From Rhizobium oryziradicis (GTDB lineage: Bacteria; Pseudomonadota; Alphaproteobacteria; Rhizobiales; Rhizobiaceae), in the NCBI RefSeq assembly GCF_001939045.1, contig NZ_MKIM01000027.1:372001-436000 (forward strand): 64,000 nt of DNA. The letters run 5' to 3'. Shown here piece after piece: positions 51,832 to 61,293 of this stretch. Position 1 is the stretch's first letter. The number at the start of each line of letters is the position of its first letter. The position numbers and the translations under genes were made by a program. The notes beneath the pieces were generated by a model. It made no database searches and had not been told where the DNA came from. It saw only the letters and a list, made by a program, of their open reading frames with translations.

Positions 51832-52143
51832 GTGCCTCGTAAAGACATTGCCCTCAAGCCAAAACAGCAAACCAAGCTGCAGCTGCAAAAGCCAAAGCTC
51901 TATAAAGTCATTCTCAATAATGACGATTACACACCGCGCGAATTTGTGACCATTGTGCTGAAAGCGGTGTTTCGTATGAGTGCTGACACCTCCCACCGCG
52001 TGATGATGACCGCCCATAAATTCGGCAAGGCCGTGGTGGTGGTCTGCACCAAGGATATTGCCGAGACCAAATCAACCGAGGCCAATGATCTGGCCAAGGA
52101 GGCGGATTTCCCGTTGCTGTTTACCACGGAGCCGGAAGAATAG
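51832..52143 (+). CDS. clpS: ClpS adaptor for the ClpAP protease
   Basis: A 103-residue ClpS adaptor that hands N-degron proteins to ClpA. Family core: YKVILNNDDYTPREFVTIVLKAVF (about 27-50, with the NDD/T substrate pocket) and the MMTAHKFGKAVVVVCTKDIAETK segment. GTG 51832 follows GGGAG by 6 nt. No clpA gene is adjacent, so this is likely the second rhizobial clpS (ClpS2 type). Confidence 0.93.
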   Translation: MPRKDIALKPKQQTKLQLQKPKLYKVILNNDDYTPREFVTIVLKAVFRMSADTSHRVMMTAHKFGKAVVVVCTKDIAETKSTEANDLAKEADFPLLFTTEPEE

Positions 52144-52197
52144 TTCGAGGCGGAGTGCGGCCTTTTGGTCCCATGGTTTCTCTTCAGGTCGACCTTG

Positions 52198-52761
52198 TTA
52201 AATGGGCATGAGTTTGGAGTGCTTTATTCCGACATCCTGTAAATGGGCTTTGAAATTGTCTTGCTGGTGGGGTCTGAAAGCCCGTTTTGGCAGTGGGATG
52301 ACAAGCTGAGGTCCATAAAACAATGTGATAATGTTTGCGTCTTCGCTCCACGCCTGGAAATCTTTCCACTCGTAGCGTTGGTGTCCGTTGTTATGGCGGA
52401 TCGTCAGGGCTGTTTTATCCCACTCAGCGGTTAAGTTTAATTGAGCAAAAGGGGAGCGTTTGAAATTTCTGGCCGATGTACGTCGGCCAATCAATGTCAA
52501 TAAAAGATAGGAAATAACTGCGAAGCTTATTGTGGCGGAGGCGTAGTAAAAAAATGTGAACGAATAGCTATTCCATCTGTTTGCATCTGTCGAGTTTGTT
52601 GAAAGATACAGGGCAAGGCACGCAAAAAATACTATGGCGATATAAAAATTTTTATGTGTTCTTCTGTGGTGGTCCATTCCACGGACGAATTCGTGATCCG
52701 TCAGTTTATAATGGATTTTACTCATTTCATGTTCTCTTGACGTTGTCTCTTCGGCTTCCAT
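52198..52761 (-). CDS. YcxB-like membrane protein
   Basis: A 187-residue protein with two membrane helices (NFYIAIVFFACLALYLST; YYASATISFAVISYLLLTLIG) and a cytoplasmic C-terminal YcxB-like domain (LTAEWDKTALTIRHNNGHQRYEWKDFQAWSEDANIITLFYGPQLVIPLPKRAF, in parts). ATG 52761 has AGGAG 8 nt upstream. Family function unknown. Confidence 0.8.
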   Translation of the reverse strand: MEAEETTSREHEMSKIHYKLTDHEFVRGMDHHRRTHKNFYIAIVFFACLALYLSTNSTDANRWNSYSFTFFYYASATISFAVISYLLLTLIGRRTSARNFKRSPFAQLNLTAEWDKTALTIRHNNGHQRYEWKDFQAWSEDANIITLFYGPQLVIPLPKRAFRPHQQDNFKAHLQDVGIKHSKLMPI

Positions 52762-52822
52762 TTGATTTACTCTCCTGTCATCCCGAAGAAAAAGATTGAG
52801 CGGGTGTCGATTTTGTCAAGTC

Positions 52823-53275
52823 TCAGCCTCTGCGCACCTGAAAGCCGGTTTTGTTTTGCACAAAGCCGCAAGCCTCGTAAAATTGGTGAATGGCGGGATC
52901 TTGCCGTCCTGTGAGCAGCATGGCTTTGTAACAGCCAGCCTCCCACGCGGCTTGAATGGCATGGCAAACGGCAGCCTTTCCAAAGCCTTGGCCCCGATGG
53001 CTGGGCGCACTCACCACATTCTCAATCAGGGCATAAGGTCTGCCGCCGCGGGTGAGATTGGGAATGACGACAAGTGATGCGGTTGCAACCGGCACGTCCT
53101 CATCAAGCGCCATAAATATTGTCAGGCCGGGGTGGGTCAGAATGGCCGCGTATTTTTCGCGCACGAGATCAGCTTGCAACAGATCATCATCGCTGTTTAA
53201 CGCGCTGTAGAGCGAAAGCAGACTTTCCAAATCGCTGTCTTTTGCAGGACGAATGCGGATCGGCGGCTTCAGCAT
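52823..53275 (-). CDS. GNAT family N-acetyltransferase
   Basis: A 150-residue GNAT enzyme. Motif A VSAPSHRGQGFGKAAVCHAIQAA (about 88-110) and QFYEACGFVQNKTGF in motif B. The start ATG 53275 lies 1 nt after the pth stop (TGACATG), so the two genes are translationally coupled. Confidence 0.88.
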   Translation of the reverse strand: MLKPPIRIRPAKDSDLESLLSLYSALNSDDDLLQADLVREKYAAILTHPGLTIFMALDEDVPVATASLVVIPNLTRGGRPYALIENVVSAPSHRGQGFGKAAVCHAIQAAWEAGCYKAMLLTGRQDPAIHQFYEACGFVQNKTGFQVRRG

Positions 53276-53276
53276 G

Positions 53277-53990
53277 TCAGTCCTTCTTGGCACCAAACAT
53301 TTTCTTCAGCATCTCGACCATTGGCCCCGTCTCGGGCAGTTTTTTCGGCTGGGCCGAATTGCGGGCCTGATGAACATGCGATTTGGCGGGCTTGGGGGCT
53401 TTCGGCTTTTCGTCTTCGACTTTTGCTCCAGTGGCCAATGCCAGCTTGTTCAGCAATTGGCTGTCTTCGCCACGCACCAACATATCGGCATTGTCGGCCA
53501 GTGCATTGAGAAGTGGATCAAGCCATTCGGCATCCAGCTTGCCAAAATCACCCAGCACATGGCCTTGCACGCGGGATTTATCGCCCGGATGGCCAATGCC
53601 AAGGCGCAGGCGGCGATAGTTCAGCCCGCAATGGGCATCGAGTGATTTGATGCCATTGTGGCCGCCATGGCCGCCGCCCAGCTTGATGCGGGCCTTGCCG
53701 GGCATCAAATCCAGCTCGTCATAAATCGCCACCAATTGCTCAGGCCCAAGCTTGTAGAAGCGCAGCGCTTCGCCAACCGATTCGCCAGACAGGTTCATAA
53801 AAGTCTGCGGCTTCATCAGCAGCACTTTTTCACCGGCCAAGGTGCCATCGGCAATCTCTGCCTTGAACTTCTTGCTCCAGGGCGAAAATCCGTGACGGCG
53901 GTGAATGGCGTCAAGCGCCATGAAGCCGATATTGTGGCGGTTTCCAGCATATTGAGAGCCTGGGTTTCCCAGTCCGGCAAGAACGATCAT
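53277..53990 (-). CDS. pth: peptidyl-tRNA hydrolase
   Basis: A 237-residue Pth that frees tRNA from stalled peptidyl-tRNA. Motifs: [18 protein letters not shown] (His20-type catalytic residue), [40 protein letters not shown] and [11 protein letters not shown]-terminal 45-residue Lys/Pro-rich extension ([10 protein letters not shown]...) goes beyond the E. coli length and is usual in rhizobia. ATG 53990 is used instead of an upstream in-frame ATG at 54008. Confidence 0.97.
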   Translation of the reverse strand: MIVLAGLGNPGSQYAGNRHNIGFMALDAIHRRHGFSPWSKKFKAEIADGTLAGEKVLLMKPQTFMNLSGESVGEALRFYKLGPEQLVAIYDELDLMPGKARIKLGGGHGGHNGIKSLDAHCGLNYRRLRLGIGHPGDKSRVQGHVLGDFGKLDAEWLDPLLNALADNADMLVRGEDSQLLNKLALATGAKVEDEKPKAPKPAKSHVHQARNSAQPKKLPETGPMVEMLKKMFGAKKD

Positions 53991-54104
53991 GGTGTGGTCC
54001 TGAAGCAATTTTAGACAGCACGTCGCGTTTCATTGTCCTCAATGAAATTGCGCCCGCTTTATGGGTTATCGCCACCAATGCGAGGACGTCGCTGTACCAC
54101 GGAT

Positions 54105-54881
54105 TTATGGGGAGATCATCAGGCCATAGCGTTTAAAAATCGCCTGCTGTTGACCATTGGCAATCAGCTTGTTCAGGCTCGCCTGCATTTTTTCGATCTG
54201 TGCATCGGGAACAGATTTGCTGCATGCCAGCGCAAAGATTTGCTCCGTCATAACAAACTGTTGCTCCAGTGGATGGCCGCGTCCGACCAGATCATGAAAG
54301 AATTTCTCGGACAAGGGAATGAGATCGATGCGTCCGATTTCCAGTTTTTTCAACGTCAGATCCAGGCTGGAGGCAAGATCAATCTCCTTGAAACCATTCT
54401 TCTCCAGAAAGGTCTGGGTATAGTCATCGCGTTGCGTGCCAACGCGATAGCGGCGCGCCTGTTCGAGATTGTCGACATGAATACCGGAGCCAACCTTGGC
54501 GGCGATGACGTTGCGATCCACCGCTAATGGCTCAACCCATTTGAACAGCGCGTTACGCTCTGGCGTGTGGGCGGTGGAAAAAACACAGGTGGGCGTGTTC
54601 AATTGCGCCATCGCATAGGCGCGCGCCCATGGCATCAACTCGACCGTGTAATGGATGCCGGCGTCTTTCATGATCAGCACCATTTGATCATAGCCAGCGC
54701 CCTTGTAAACGCCGTTCTCGACAAAATTATAGGGCGGATAATCCTCGGTGGTGAGTGTGATGCTGTTTTCGGCGCGAGCGGCGCTGACCCAGGCAAAAAG
54801 GCTGGCAAAAAGCACGATAAGCCATGCATTGCGCAGTTTGAAGGTCGCCGCAAGGTCTTCCAAGATAGATGCTCTGTTCAT
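54105..54881 (-). CDS. periplasmic solute-binding protein, family 3 (amino-acid-type)
   Basis: A 258-residue exported protein of the SBP family 3 / PBPb type. A signal peptide or membrane anchor lies at residues 18-38 (AWLIVLFASLFAWVSAARA), then ITLTTEDYPPYNFVENGVYKGAGYD, the typical ligand-pocket start, and NKLIANGQQQAIFKRYGL at the end. ATG 54881 has GAGAG upstream. No ABC transporter genes are near; it lies 48 bp after a GGDEF-EAL gene on the same strand, suggesting a sensory role. Confidence 0.85.
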   Translation of the reverse strand: MNRASILEDLAATFKLRNAWLIVLFASLFAWVSAARAENSITLTTEDYPPYNFVENGVYKGAGYDQMVLIMKDAGIHYTVELMPWARAYAMAQLNTPTCVFSTAHTPERNALFKWVEPLAVDRNVIAAKVGSGIHVDNLEQARRYRVGTQRDDYTQTFLEKNGFKEIDLASSLDLTLKKLEIGRIDLIPLSEKFFHDLVGRGHPLEQQFVMTEQIFALACSKSVPDAQIEKMQASLNKLIANGQQQAIFKRYGLMISP

Positions 54882-54929
54882 GGCTCTCTCGTGCTTTAAC
54901 AATGAGATGGCGATACTGATACTGCGTGG

Positions 54930-57302
54930 TCACACGACCTTCAGCGCAGGCATGTCCTTGTGCAGAATGCGGTCGCGCAATTGCTCAAAGGAGAGAGGGC
55001 GATCAAAAAGATAGCCTTGGCCATAATCGACACCAATGGCTTGCAGCAGATATTGCTGCTCTTCGGTCTCTATGCCCTCTGCCACCACCGTGCATTTCAT
55101 CTTGTGGGAGATGGCGGTAATGCCTTCAATCAGCATTCGGCTGCGGTCGCGCGTGTCTTGAACATCGCTGGTCATGGAGCGAATGAAGGATTGGTCAATC
55201 TTGACGATATTGACCATAAACCGGGTCAGATAACTGAGCGATGAATAGCCGGTGCCAAAATCATCCAGGGCAATCCGGCAGCCAAAATCGGCAATCTTGC
55301 GCAAAATTGTCTGGATGCTGGGATTGTCGTGCAGCATGGTTGCTTCTGTAATTTCAATCACGATCCGCGACGGATCGATATTGAACAGATGGACAATACT
55401 GGCCAGCCAAACGGGCAGGCTTGGTTCGATTTGCAAAGGCGACAAATTGACGGCCAGATAGGAGGTGTTATCGCCGCTCAGCGCGGAGAGCGCGGTAAAA
55501 TGCTCAAACGCTTTGCCAAAAACCTGCTTGCCAATGTCGTGAATGGCACCGGTTTCCTCGGCTGTCGCGATAATATCAAACGGAGCCATGACGCCGCGCT
55601 CGGGGTGATGCAGGCGCATAAGTGCTTCATAGCCGATAATGCGATTGGTTTTCAGATCGATGATCGGCTGTAGATAGGCATCAAACCACTCGTTTTCCAA
55701 GGCTTTTTCAATGGTCTGTTCAATTTCGGCGCGTTTGCGGGTGTTGCGGCCAATGGTGTCGTCAAACACTTGAAGGCCATTTTTGCCATCGCGCTTACGA
55801 TCATACATGGCCATGTCGGCCTTTTGCAGCAATTCCGAGGCGTTGTCGGCATGTTGAGGGTAAAGGGCTATGCCAATGCTGGCACTGAGCCGGGTTGATG
55901 TGCCCTTGATGATGAAGGGTGCCTCAAACAGCCTGCAAATTTCCGTTGCCAGATCCGTTGCGGCCACTTCGCAATTGTTGGCGCGGAGTAAAATAGCAAA
56001 TTCGTCTCCGCCGATGCGGGCGGCAATGGAGTTTTCCGGTAAAAGATTGACGATCATGCTGACGATCAGTTGCAGTGTCTTGTCGCCTGCATGGTGGCCA
56101 AGATTGTCATTGATCCATTTGAAGCGATCCAGATCCACAAATAGACATGCGAGCGAGCCGCCTTCACGGTCCGTTTCGGCAATCTCGCTATCCAGCGCCA
56201 TCTCGAAGCCCTGGCGGTTCATCAATCCGGTCAGATGATCGGTGAGGGCCTGGCGGCGATTGCGCGCTTCCGCTTGCTTGAGCGCGGTAATATCCGTCAT
56301 CACGCTGAGCGACACACCCTTTTCCATGGCCGAGATCTTGGGGCTGGATTCAACGATTAAGACATCCATGATGGAGCCGTCGGCACAGACGAACTTGGTG
56401 GTATATTCCCATCTGGAAGCGGTATGCGCCTTGTCTTTGCGATGTTCATAGCTCTGACGTCCGCCTTCATTCAAGAATTCGGCAAACGGCAGGCCTATGA
56501 CATTTTCGCGCCGATACCCCGTCGCCAGCACCCAATGATCACTGACGCCAATGATGTGATCGTGCTGATCCAGCGAATACAACATGGCCGGGGTGGCGTT
56601 ATAGGTGTCGGTGGCCAGTCTGTGGGCTTTTTTAAGCTCGTTTTCTTCCTGTTGCAGCTTGATTTGCATGGTGTTGAAACTGCGCGCCAGTTGGCCCATT
56701 TCGTCATTGGAGGCCCAGTCAACACTGTGTCGCGAGCCGTGCTGATGCGTGGCGTCAATGGCCGCGGTCAATTTGGCAAGAGGGCGCATGACCATCATCC
56801 GGTTGCCAAAAACTGTGGTGCCGATGACAATCAGCAAAGCGGTCGAGAAAATGGCAACCAGAATGCTCTCGCTGCTGTCGATGCTTGAGAAAAACGCAAT
56901 CGGTTGAAAGGACAGCGTGATGGTGCCCACATGTTTGGGGCCATCAATATCCTGATAAACGATCTCCTCGGAGAGGGAGGTTGTGTGCACGGTTGGCGGC
57001 AGCGGAGCCAATGGCAATGAGATATTGATGTCGCCGGTCTGATCTATGACGGTGATGCCCAGGACGCTTGCGTCGGTTGCAACGGCTGCCGCAATCTGCC
57101 TGACGCTCTCCGTGTCAAAGTCCCACAGGGGCTTTGCCATTGCCTTGGCATTGGCCGTGAGCAACACAGAAATATTGTGTCTTTGCTCGTTTTCCGCCTT
57201 GTCCGATGCAAGCCACAGGAACAGCGTGAACAATGGCACAATGCAGACAAACACCGTGCATGCCACCAAGGCGAGAAAACGGCGCTCCACCGAGCTATTC
57301 AT
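54930..57302 (-). CDS. membrane GGDEF-EAL c-di-GMP protein with HAMP and PAS domains
   Basis: A 790-residue sensor. One membrane helix near residues 12-32, a periplasmic region to about 145, a second helix (VAIFSTALLIVIGTTVFG), a HAMP-like linker (MVMRPLAKLTAAID...), a PAS domain (SLDQHDHIIGVSDHWVLATGYRRENVIGLPF), then GGDEF with the intact RIGGDEFAILL motif (about 430) but no RxxD I-site before it, and EAL with GYEALMRL (about 557) and DDFGTGYSSLSYL. Both motifs are intact, so it may make and break c-di-GMP. Start ATG 57302 lacks a strong ribosome site; upstream codons look non-coding. Confidence 0.9.
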   Translation of the reverse strand: MNSSVERRFLALVACTVFVCIVPLFTLFLWLASDKAENEQRHNISVLLTANAKAMAKPLWDFDTESVRQIAAAVATDASVLGITVIDQTGDINISLPLAPLPPTVHTTSLSEEIVYQDIDGPKHVGTITLSFQPIAFFSSIDSSESILVAIFSTALLIVIGTTVFGNRMMVMRPLAKLTAAIDATHQHGSRHSVDWASNDEMGQLARSFNTMQIKLQQEENELKKAHRLATDTYNATPAMLYSLDQHDHIIGVSDHWVLATGYRRENVIGLPFAEFLNEGGRQSYEHRKDKAHTASRWEYTTKFVCADGSIMDVLIVESSPKISAMEKGVSLSVMTDITALKQAEARNRRQALTDHLTGLMNRQGFEMALDSEIAETDREGGSLACLFVDLDRFKWINDNLGHHAGDKTLQLIVSMIVNLLPENSIAARIGGDEFAILLRANNCEVAATDLATEICRLFEAPFIIKGTSTRLSASIGIALYPQHADNASELLQKADMAMYDRKRDGKNGLQVFDDTIGRNTRKRAEIEQTIEKALENEWFDAYLQPIIDLKTNRIIGYEALMRLHHPERGVMAPFDIIATAEETGAIHDIGKQVFGKAFEHFTALSALSGDNTSYLAVNLSPLQIEPSLPVWLASIVHLFNIDPSRIVIEITEATMLHDNPSIQTILRKIADFGCRIALDDFGTGYSSLSYLTRFMVNIVKIDQSFIRSMTSDVQDTRDRSRMLIEGITAISHKMKCTVVAEGIETEEQQYLLQAIGVDYGQGYLFDRPLSFEQLRDRILHKDMPALKVV

Positions 57303-57449
57303 CGGCGCACGCAAAAGGCCTGGATTGATGTTTTTAAATACAATTTCTAGTCCCCAATATCCTGCTTTTGGGGATGATAATTCACTTGATTTGTTAATGT
57401 TAGCTAAAAATCCAAATTGCGTATGAAAATTGTCACATAGGCTGTCATG

Positions 57450-57475
57450 AAAAAAACCCGCCATAAAGGCGGGTT
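57450..57475 (-). terminator. intrinsic terminator of rplY
   Basis: Minus strand: AAACCCGCC-tttat-GGCGGGTTTTTTT. Stem 9 bp plus T-run. It lies about 75 bp after the rplY stop and separates it from the GGDEF-EAL gene. Confidence 0.9.
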
Positions 57476-57550
57476 TAATCGTTTTAGAAGAACTTTGCGT
57501 GGGCCATGCTCAAAACCTTTTCAGGATCAAGCATTTATGCGCAGTGCTGA

Positions 57551-58147
57551 TTAAGCGGTTTCTTCTTCTTCAGCAACGCCAGCTGCTGGTGCAACGATGG
57601 TTGCAATGGTGAAGTCACGGTCAGTGATAACCGTGCTTGTGCCAGCTGGCAGCTTGATGGCAGAGATATGAATGCTGTCGCCAACCTTCAAACCGGAAAG
57701 ATCGAATGTCAGAGCTTCAGGAATGGCGTTTGCCAATGCGTGCAGCTCAACTTCGTGACGAACGATGTTCAATACAGCGCCAGTCTTGACAGCAGACTTG
57801 TCTTCATTCACGAAATGCACTGGTACCGATACCACGACGTGGCTGCTTGCAGTCACGCGCAGGAAATCGATGTGCATGGTGAAGTCGCGAACTGGGTCCA
57901 GCTGATAGTCTTTCGGCAGAACGCTGATCTTTTCGCCATTGACGTCAATGGTGGCGACCGTTGTCATGAAACCGCCAGCGTGGATACGCTTGGTGACTTC
58001 ATTGGTGTTCAGGGTAATAGCAATAGGGGCCTGCTTGTCACCATAGATGACAGCGGGAATCAAGCCGTTGCGACGAAGTTCACGGGAGGACCCCTTACCA
58101 ACCCGTTCGCGCGTTTCGGCCTTGAGCTCATAAGTTGCGTTGCTCAT
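57551..58147 (-). CDS. rplY: 50S ribosomal protein L25/general stress protein Ctc
   Basis: A 198-residue bL25 of the long Ctc type that binds 5S rRNA. N-terminal RNA-binding domain ([29 protein letters not shown], residues 8-36), TL5 C-terminal domain, and an acidic end EEEETA. ATG 58147 with AAAGG upstream. The 290-bp region between it and the divergent regulator holds promoters but no gene I can support. Confidence 0.97.
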   Translation of the reverse strand: MSNATYELKAETRERVGKGSSRELRRNGLIPAVIYGDKQAPIAITLNTNEVTKRIHAGGFMTTVATIDVNGEKISVLPKDYQLDPVRDFTMHIDFLRVTASSHVVVSVPVHFVNEDKSAVKTGAVLNIVRHEVELHALANAIPEALTFDLSGLKVGDSIHISAIKLPAGTSTVITDRDFTIATIVAPAAGVAEEEETA

Positions 58148-58439
58148 GGCAATACCTTTCAAAGTTACTGGAGAGCTCCAACCGTTGGCATCCGCCAAAG
58201 GCTTGGAACCTGAAGCGATGATGACGATACCGATATCAGGGCTTCATCCGTGTTGCCTCCAAGGGTGTCTACACGGACGGGGGCGCTATAATACGAAAGT
58301 GCCGCGCGCGCAAGGCTTGTCTGGGGTTTGATGGGGCGAAAACACCGGATGCGGCGGAGCTATTGTGTCTTTGCCATTGCCTTTGGCATTCACGCGGTCC
58401 ATCTTGATGGCAGATAAACGTTTGCTTTGGGAGGAGCAT

Positions 58440-59396
58440 ATGAATGTCGGATGCAAACACTCTGATACGGTTTATTCCATAGCATTGAAAGGCTCGACTG
58501 CGGCGCGTTCGCCGATTGCGGCATCCTGGCGGCGCTGCCTGGATGTTTATGGCTTAAGCCCGGATCAGGCGGCAAAACCGCGAACCCTGGATCAAGCCGC
58601 TTTTCGTCAAGCGCGCGAGCGCATGGATGATCTGATTGCCGCCAGCACAGACGAGCTTGATCGTCTGTTTCAGACCGTGGGCCGCTCCGGCTGCTGCCTT
58701 GTGCTGGCCGATGCGCAAGGCGTGGTGCTGGAGCGGCGCAGCACATCGGGGGATGATGCCGATTTTCGAAGGCTGGGCCTGTGGGAGCAAGCAGAATGGA
58801 GCGAGGCCAGCGTTGGCACCAATGGTATTGGAACAGCCCTTGCTGATGAACGCCCGGTGATCATTCACCGCGAACAGCATTTTCTCAGCGCCAATATCGC
58901 CCTTAGTTGCGCCACCGTTCCGGTGCGCGATCATCGCGGGCAGTTGGCGGCGGCACTGGATATTTCCACCTGCCGGCATGATGTGACGGATCTGTCGATG
59001 AATATTCTGGCGCAGGCGCTTCGTGATGCGGCACTCAGAGTGGAGACCAACCTGTTTCGCATGGCCTTTCCCATGGCACGGATCATCATGTTGCCTAACA
59101 CAGTGACGCCTGCCGCGCTTTTGGCCGTGGATAGCGATGATCTGGTGTTAGGTGCGACGCGGGCGGCCAGAATGGCCCTGCAAATTGACGATCAGCTGAT
59201 TGCTGCCGGTCTTCCTGCCGCCGATGCCTTGCGGGAAAAGCATCATGATGCGGGTGATGATCTGGTGGAGGCCGAACGCTCCGCTCTGAAGCGAGTGTTG
59301 TCGCGTGCCAAGGGCAATGTCTCGCGCGCCGCACAGCTTTTGGGGATCAGTCGTGCAACCTTGCATCGAAAAATGAAGCGGTTTGATATTCATTGA
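58440..59396 (+). CDS. GAF-domain, Fis-type HTH transcriptional regulator without AAA+ domain
   Basis: A 318-residue regulator like the N- and C-terminal parts of AcoR-type enhancer-binding proteins: SPIAASWRRCLDVYGLSP (N-terminal), a GAF region with GTNGIGTALADERPVIIHREQHFL (about 131-154) and a C-terminal Fis HTH (RALGNVSRAAQLLGISRATLHRKMKRF type, here AKGNVSRAAQLLGISRATLHRKM). The central sigma54 AAA+ ATPase is absent, so it does not act as a classic enhancer-binding protein. GGGAGGAGC precedes ATG 58440. It probably controls the aldehyde dehydrogenase 147 bp downstream. Confidence 0.9.
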   Translation: MNVGCKHSDTVYSIALKGSTAARSPIAASWRRCLDVYGLSPDQAAKPRTLDQAAFRQARERMDDLIAASTDELDRLFQTVGRSGCCLVLADAQGVVLERRSTSGDDADFRRLGLWEQAEWSEASVGTNGIGTALADERPVIIHREQHFLSANIALSCATVPVRDHRGQLAAALDISTCRHDVTDLSMNILAQALRDAALRVETNLFRMAFPMARIIMLPNTVTPAALLAVDSDDLVLGATRAARMALQIDDQLIAAGLPAADALREKHHDAGDDLVEAERSALKRVLSRAKGNVSRAAQLLGISRATLHRKMKRFDIH

Positions 59397-59543
59397 GGGC
59401 TGCGGGGAGGGCTGCGGGCTTCACTGTCTCACGGATGCGACACTGTGCGCTGCGGCATTGGTTTTGTCCTCTTTCATCTTGAGCAAACAGGTTGCATCTT
59501 CTTCTCACGGTTCCAAACGAACCTTCATCAGGGAGGATGACAC

Positions 59544-61058
59544 ATGAACATTCAGACACAGACCAAAGCCAGCACGCCGTTCAAATTGAAGTACGGCAAT
59601 TTTATTGGCGGTGAATGGCGTGAACCGGTCGGAGGCCGGTATTTTGAAAACACCACCCCTGTGACCGGTGGCAAGCTGTGCGATGTGGCGCGCTCCGACG
59701 AGCATGACATTAATCTCGCGCTGGATGCCGCCCACGCTGCCAAGGACAAATGGGGCCGCACCTCGGTTGGCGAGCGCGCCAATATCCTCAACAAAATCGC
59801 AGACCGCATGGAGAGCAATCTGGAGCTTTTGGCGCGTGCCGAAACCTGGGACAATGGCAAGCCATTGCGCGAAACCATGGCCGCCGACATTCCGCTGGCC
59901 ATTGACCATTTCCGTTATTTTGCGGCTTGCGTTCGTGCCCAGGAAGGCTCCATCGGCGAGGTCGATAACGACACGGTTGCCTATCACTTCCATGAGCCAT
60001 TGGGTGTGGTTGGCCAAATCATTCCGTGGAACTTCCCGATTCTGATGGCAACGTGGAAGCTGGCTCCGGCTTTGGCAGCGGGCAATTGCGTGGTGCTCAA
60101 GCCTGCCGAGCAGACGCCTGCGTCTATTCTGGTCTGGGCCGAGTTGATCGGTGATCTTCTGCCGGCGGGTGTGCTCAACATTGTCAACGGCTTTGGCCTC
60201 GAAGCGGGCAAGCCATTGGCCTCCAGCCCACGCATTGCCAAGATTGCCTTTACCGGCGAAACCTCGACGGGCCGGTTGATCATGCAATATGCCAGCCAGA
60301 ACCTCATTCCGGTCACGTTGGAACTGGGTGGCAAATCGCCAAACATCTTCTTTGAAGATGTGATGCGCGAAGATGATGACTACCTCGACAAGGCGCTTGA
60401 AGGCTTTGCCATGTTTGCCCTCAATCAGGGCGAAGTCTGCACGTGCCCGAGCCGTGCGCTGGTGCATGAAAAGATCTATGATCGTTTCATGGAAAGAGCC
60501 GTGAAGCGGGTTGAAGCCATTGTGCAGGGTGACCCGCTCGATATGTCAACCATGATCGGCGCGCAGGCTTCCAATGAGCAGTTGGAGAAAATTCTCTCCT
60601 ATCTCGACATTGGCAAGCAGGAAGGCGCTGAAGTGCTGACCGGTGGATCGCGCAACATGCTCACTGGCGATCTGGCTGGCGGCTATTATGTGAAGCCCAC
60701 GGTGTTCAAGGGCCATAACAAGATGCGGATTTTCCAAGAGGAAATCTTCGGTCCTGTCGTGTCCGTCACCACCTTCAAGGACGAGGCGGAAGCGTTGGAA
60801 ATCGCCAATGACTCGCTCTACGGTCTTGGGGCTGGCGTGTGGAGCCGTGATGCCAACACCTGCTACCGCTTTGGCCGTCACATTCAGGCCGGACGCGTGT
60901 GGACCAATTGCTACCATGCCTATCCTGCCCACGCTGCCTTTGGCGGCTACAAGCAATCGGGCATTGGTCGCGAAACCCACAAGATGATGCTGGATCATTA
61001 TCAGCAGACCAAAAACATGCTGGTAAGTTATAGCACCAAGGCTCTTGGTTTCTTCTAA
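59544..61058 (+). CDS. NAD-dependent aldehyde dehydrogenase (AldB/ExaC-like)
   Basis: A 504-residue aldehyde dehydrogenase. Motifs: [12 protein letters not shown] (about 164-175), [13 protein letters not shown], catalytic [11 protein letters not shown] (Glu about 264) and the nucleophile in [19 protein letters not shown] (Cys about 301-303), and the C-terminal YSTKALGFF. The group oxidises acetaldehyde and related aldehydes, often induced by alcohols. It lies between the AcoR-like regulator and a DUF779 gene, an arrangement usual for this family. Confidence 0.93.
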   Translation: MNIQTQTKASTPFKLKYGNFIGGEWREPVGGRYFENTTPVTGGKLCDVARSDEHDINLALDAAHAAKDKWGRTSVGERANILNKIADRMESNLELLARAETWDNGKPLRETMAADIPLAIDHFRYFAACVRAQEGSIGEVDNDTVAYHFHEPLGVVGQIIPWNFPILMATWKLAPALAAGNCVVLKPAEQTPASILVWAELIGDLLPAGVLNIVNGFGLEAGKPLASSPRIAKIAFTGETSTGRLIMQYASQNLIPVTLELGGKSPNIFFEDVMREDDDYLDKALEGFAMFALNQGEVCTCPSRALVHEKIYDRFMERAVKRVEAIVQGDPLDMSTMIGAQASNEQLEKILSYLDIGKQEGAEVLTGGSRNMLTGDLAGGYYVKPTVFKGHNKMRIFQEEIFGPVVSVTTFKDEAEALEIANDSLYGLGAGVWSRDANTCYRFGRHIQAGRVWTNCYHAYPAHAAFGGYKQSGIGRETHKMMLDHYQQTKNMLVSYSTKALGFF

Positions 61059-61072
61059 ACCCATAACGCAGA

Positions 61073-61098
61073 GACTGGCGGATATTTCTCCGCCAGTC
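61073..61098 (+). terminator. hairpin after the aldehyde dehydrogenase gene (first of two copies)
   Basis: GACTGGCGGA-tatttc-TCCGCCAGTC: a perfect 10-bp stem, 14 bp after the stop, without a T-run. A second copy with a T-run is at 61237-61269. Confidence 0.75.
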
Positions 61099-61131
61099 AG
61101 GTTGATGATAAAGGGCAGAACATCTCCTCGA

Positions 61132-61204
61132 GTCATCCTCGGGCTTGACCCGAGGATCTATAGGCCGTTGAAAAATGGATCCTCGGCTCAAGGCCGAGGA
61201 TGAC
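61132..61204. repeat. inverted pair of REP-like palindromes between two copies of a hairpin
   Basis: GTCATCCTCGGGCTTGACCCGAGGATCT (61132-61159) and GGATCCTCGGCTCAAGGCCGAGGATGAC (61177-61204) belong to the same family as the repeats around 2283-3171, but in the opposite pairing (17-bp spacer). The pair sits between two nearly equal hairpins. Confidence 0.85.
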
Positions 61205-61236
61205 GCAGAGTGCGAGGATAGGTTTGTCAGTGGTCT

Positions 61237-61269
61237 GACTGGCGGATATTTATTTCTCCGCCAGTTTTT
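61237..61269 (+). terminator. intrinsic terminator, second copy of the hairpin
   Basis: ACTGGCGGA-tatttatttc-TCCGCCAGTTTTT: 9-bp stem with T-run, just before the DUF779 ribosome site. It differs from 61073-61098 mostly in a 4-nt longer loop. Confidence 0.75.
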
Positions 61270-61293
61270 CTTGTTTATGTGGGAGGAGCGGAC

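Noticed and set aside
57303-57464. Upstream extension of the GGDEF-EAL gene
   Set aside because: It would run into the rplY terminator and adds a non-conserved stretch; ATG 57302 starts just before the first membrane helix.
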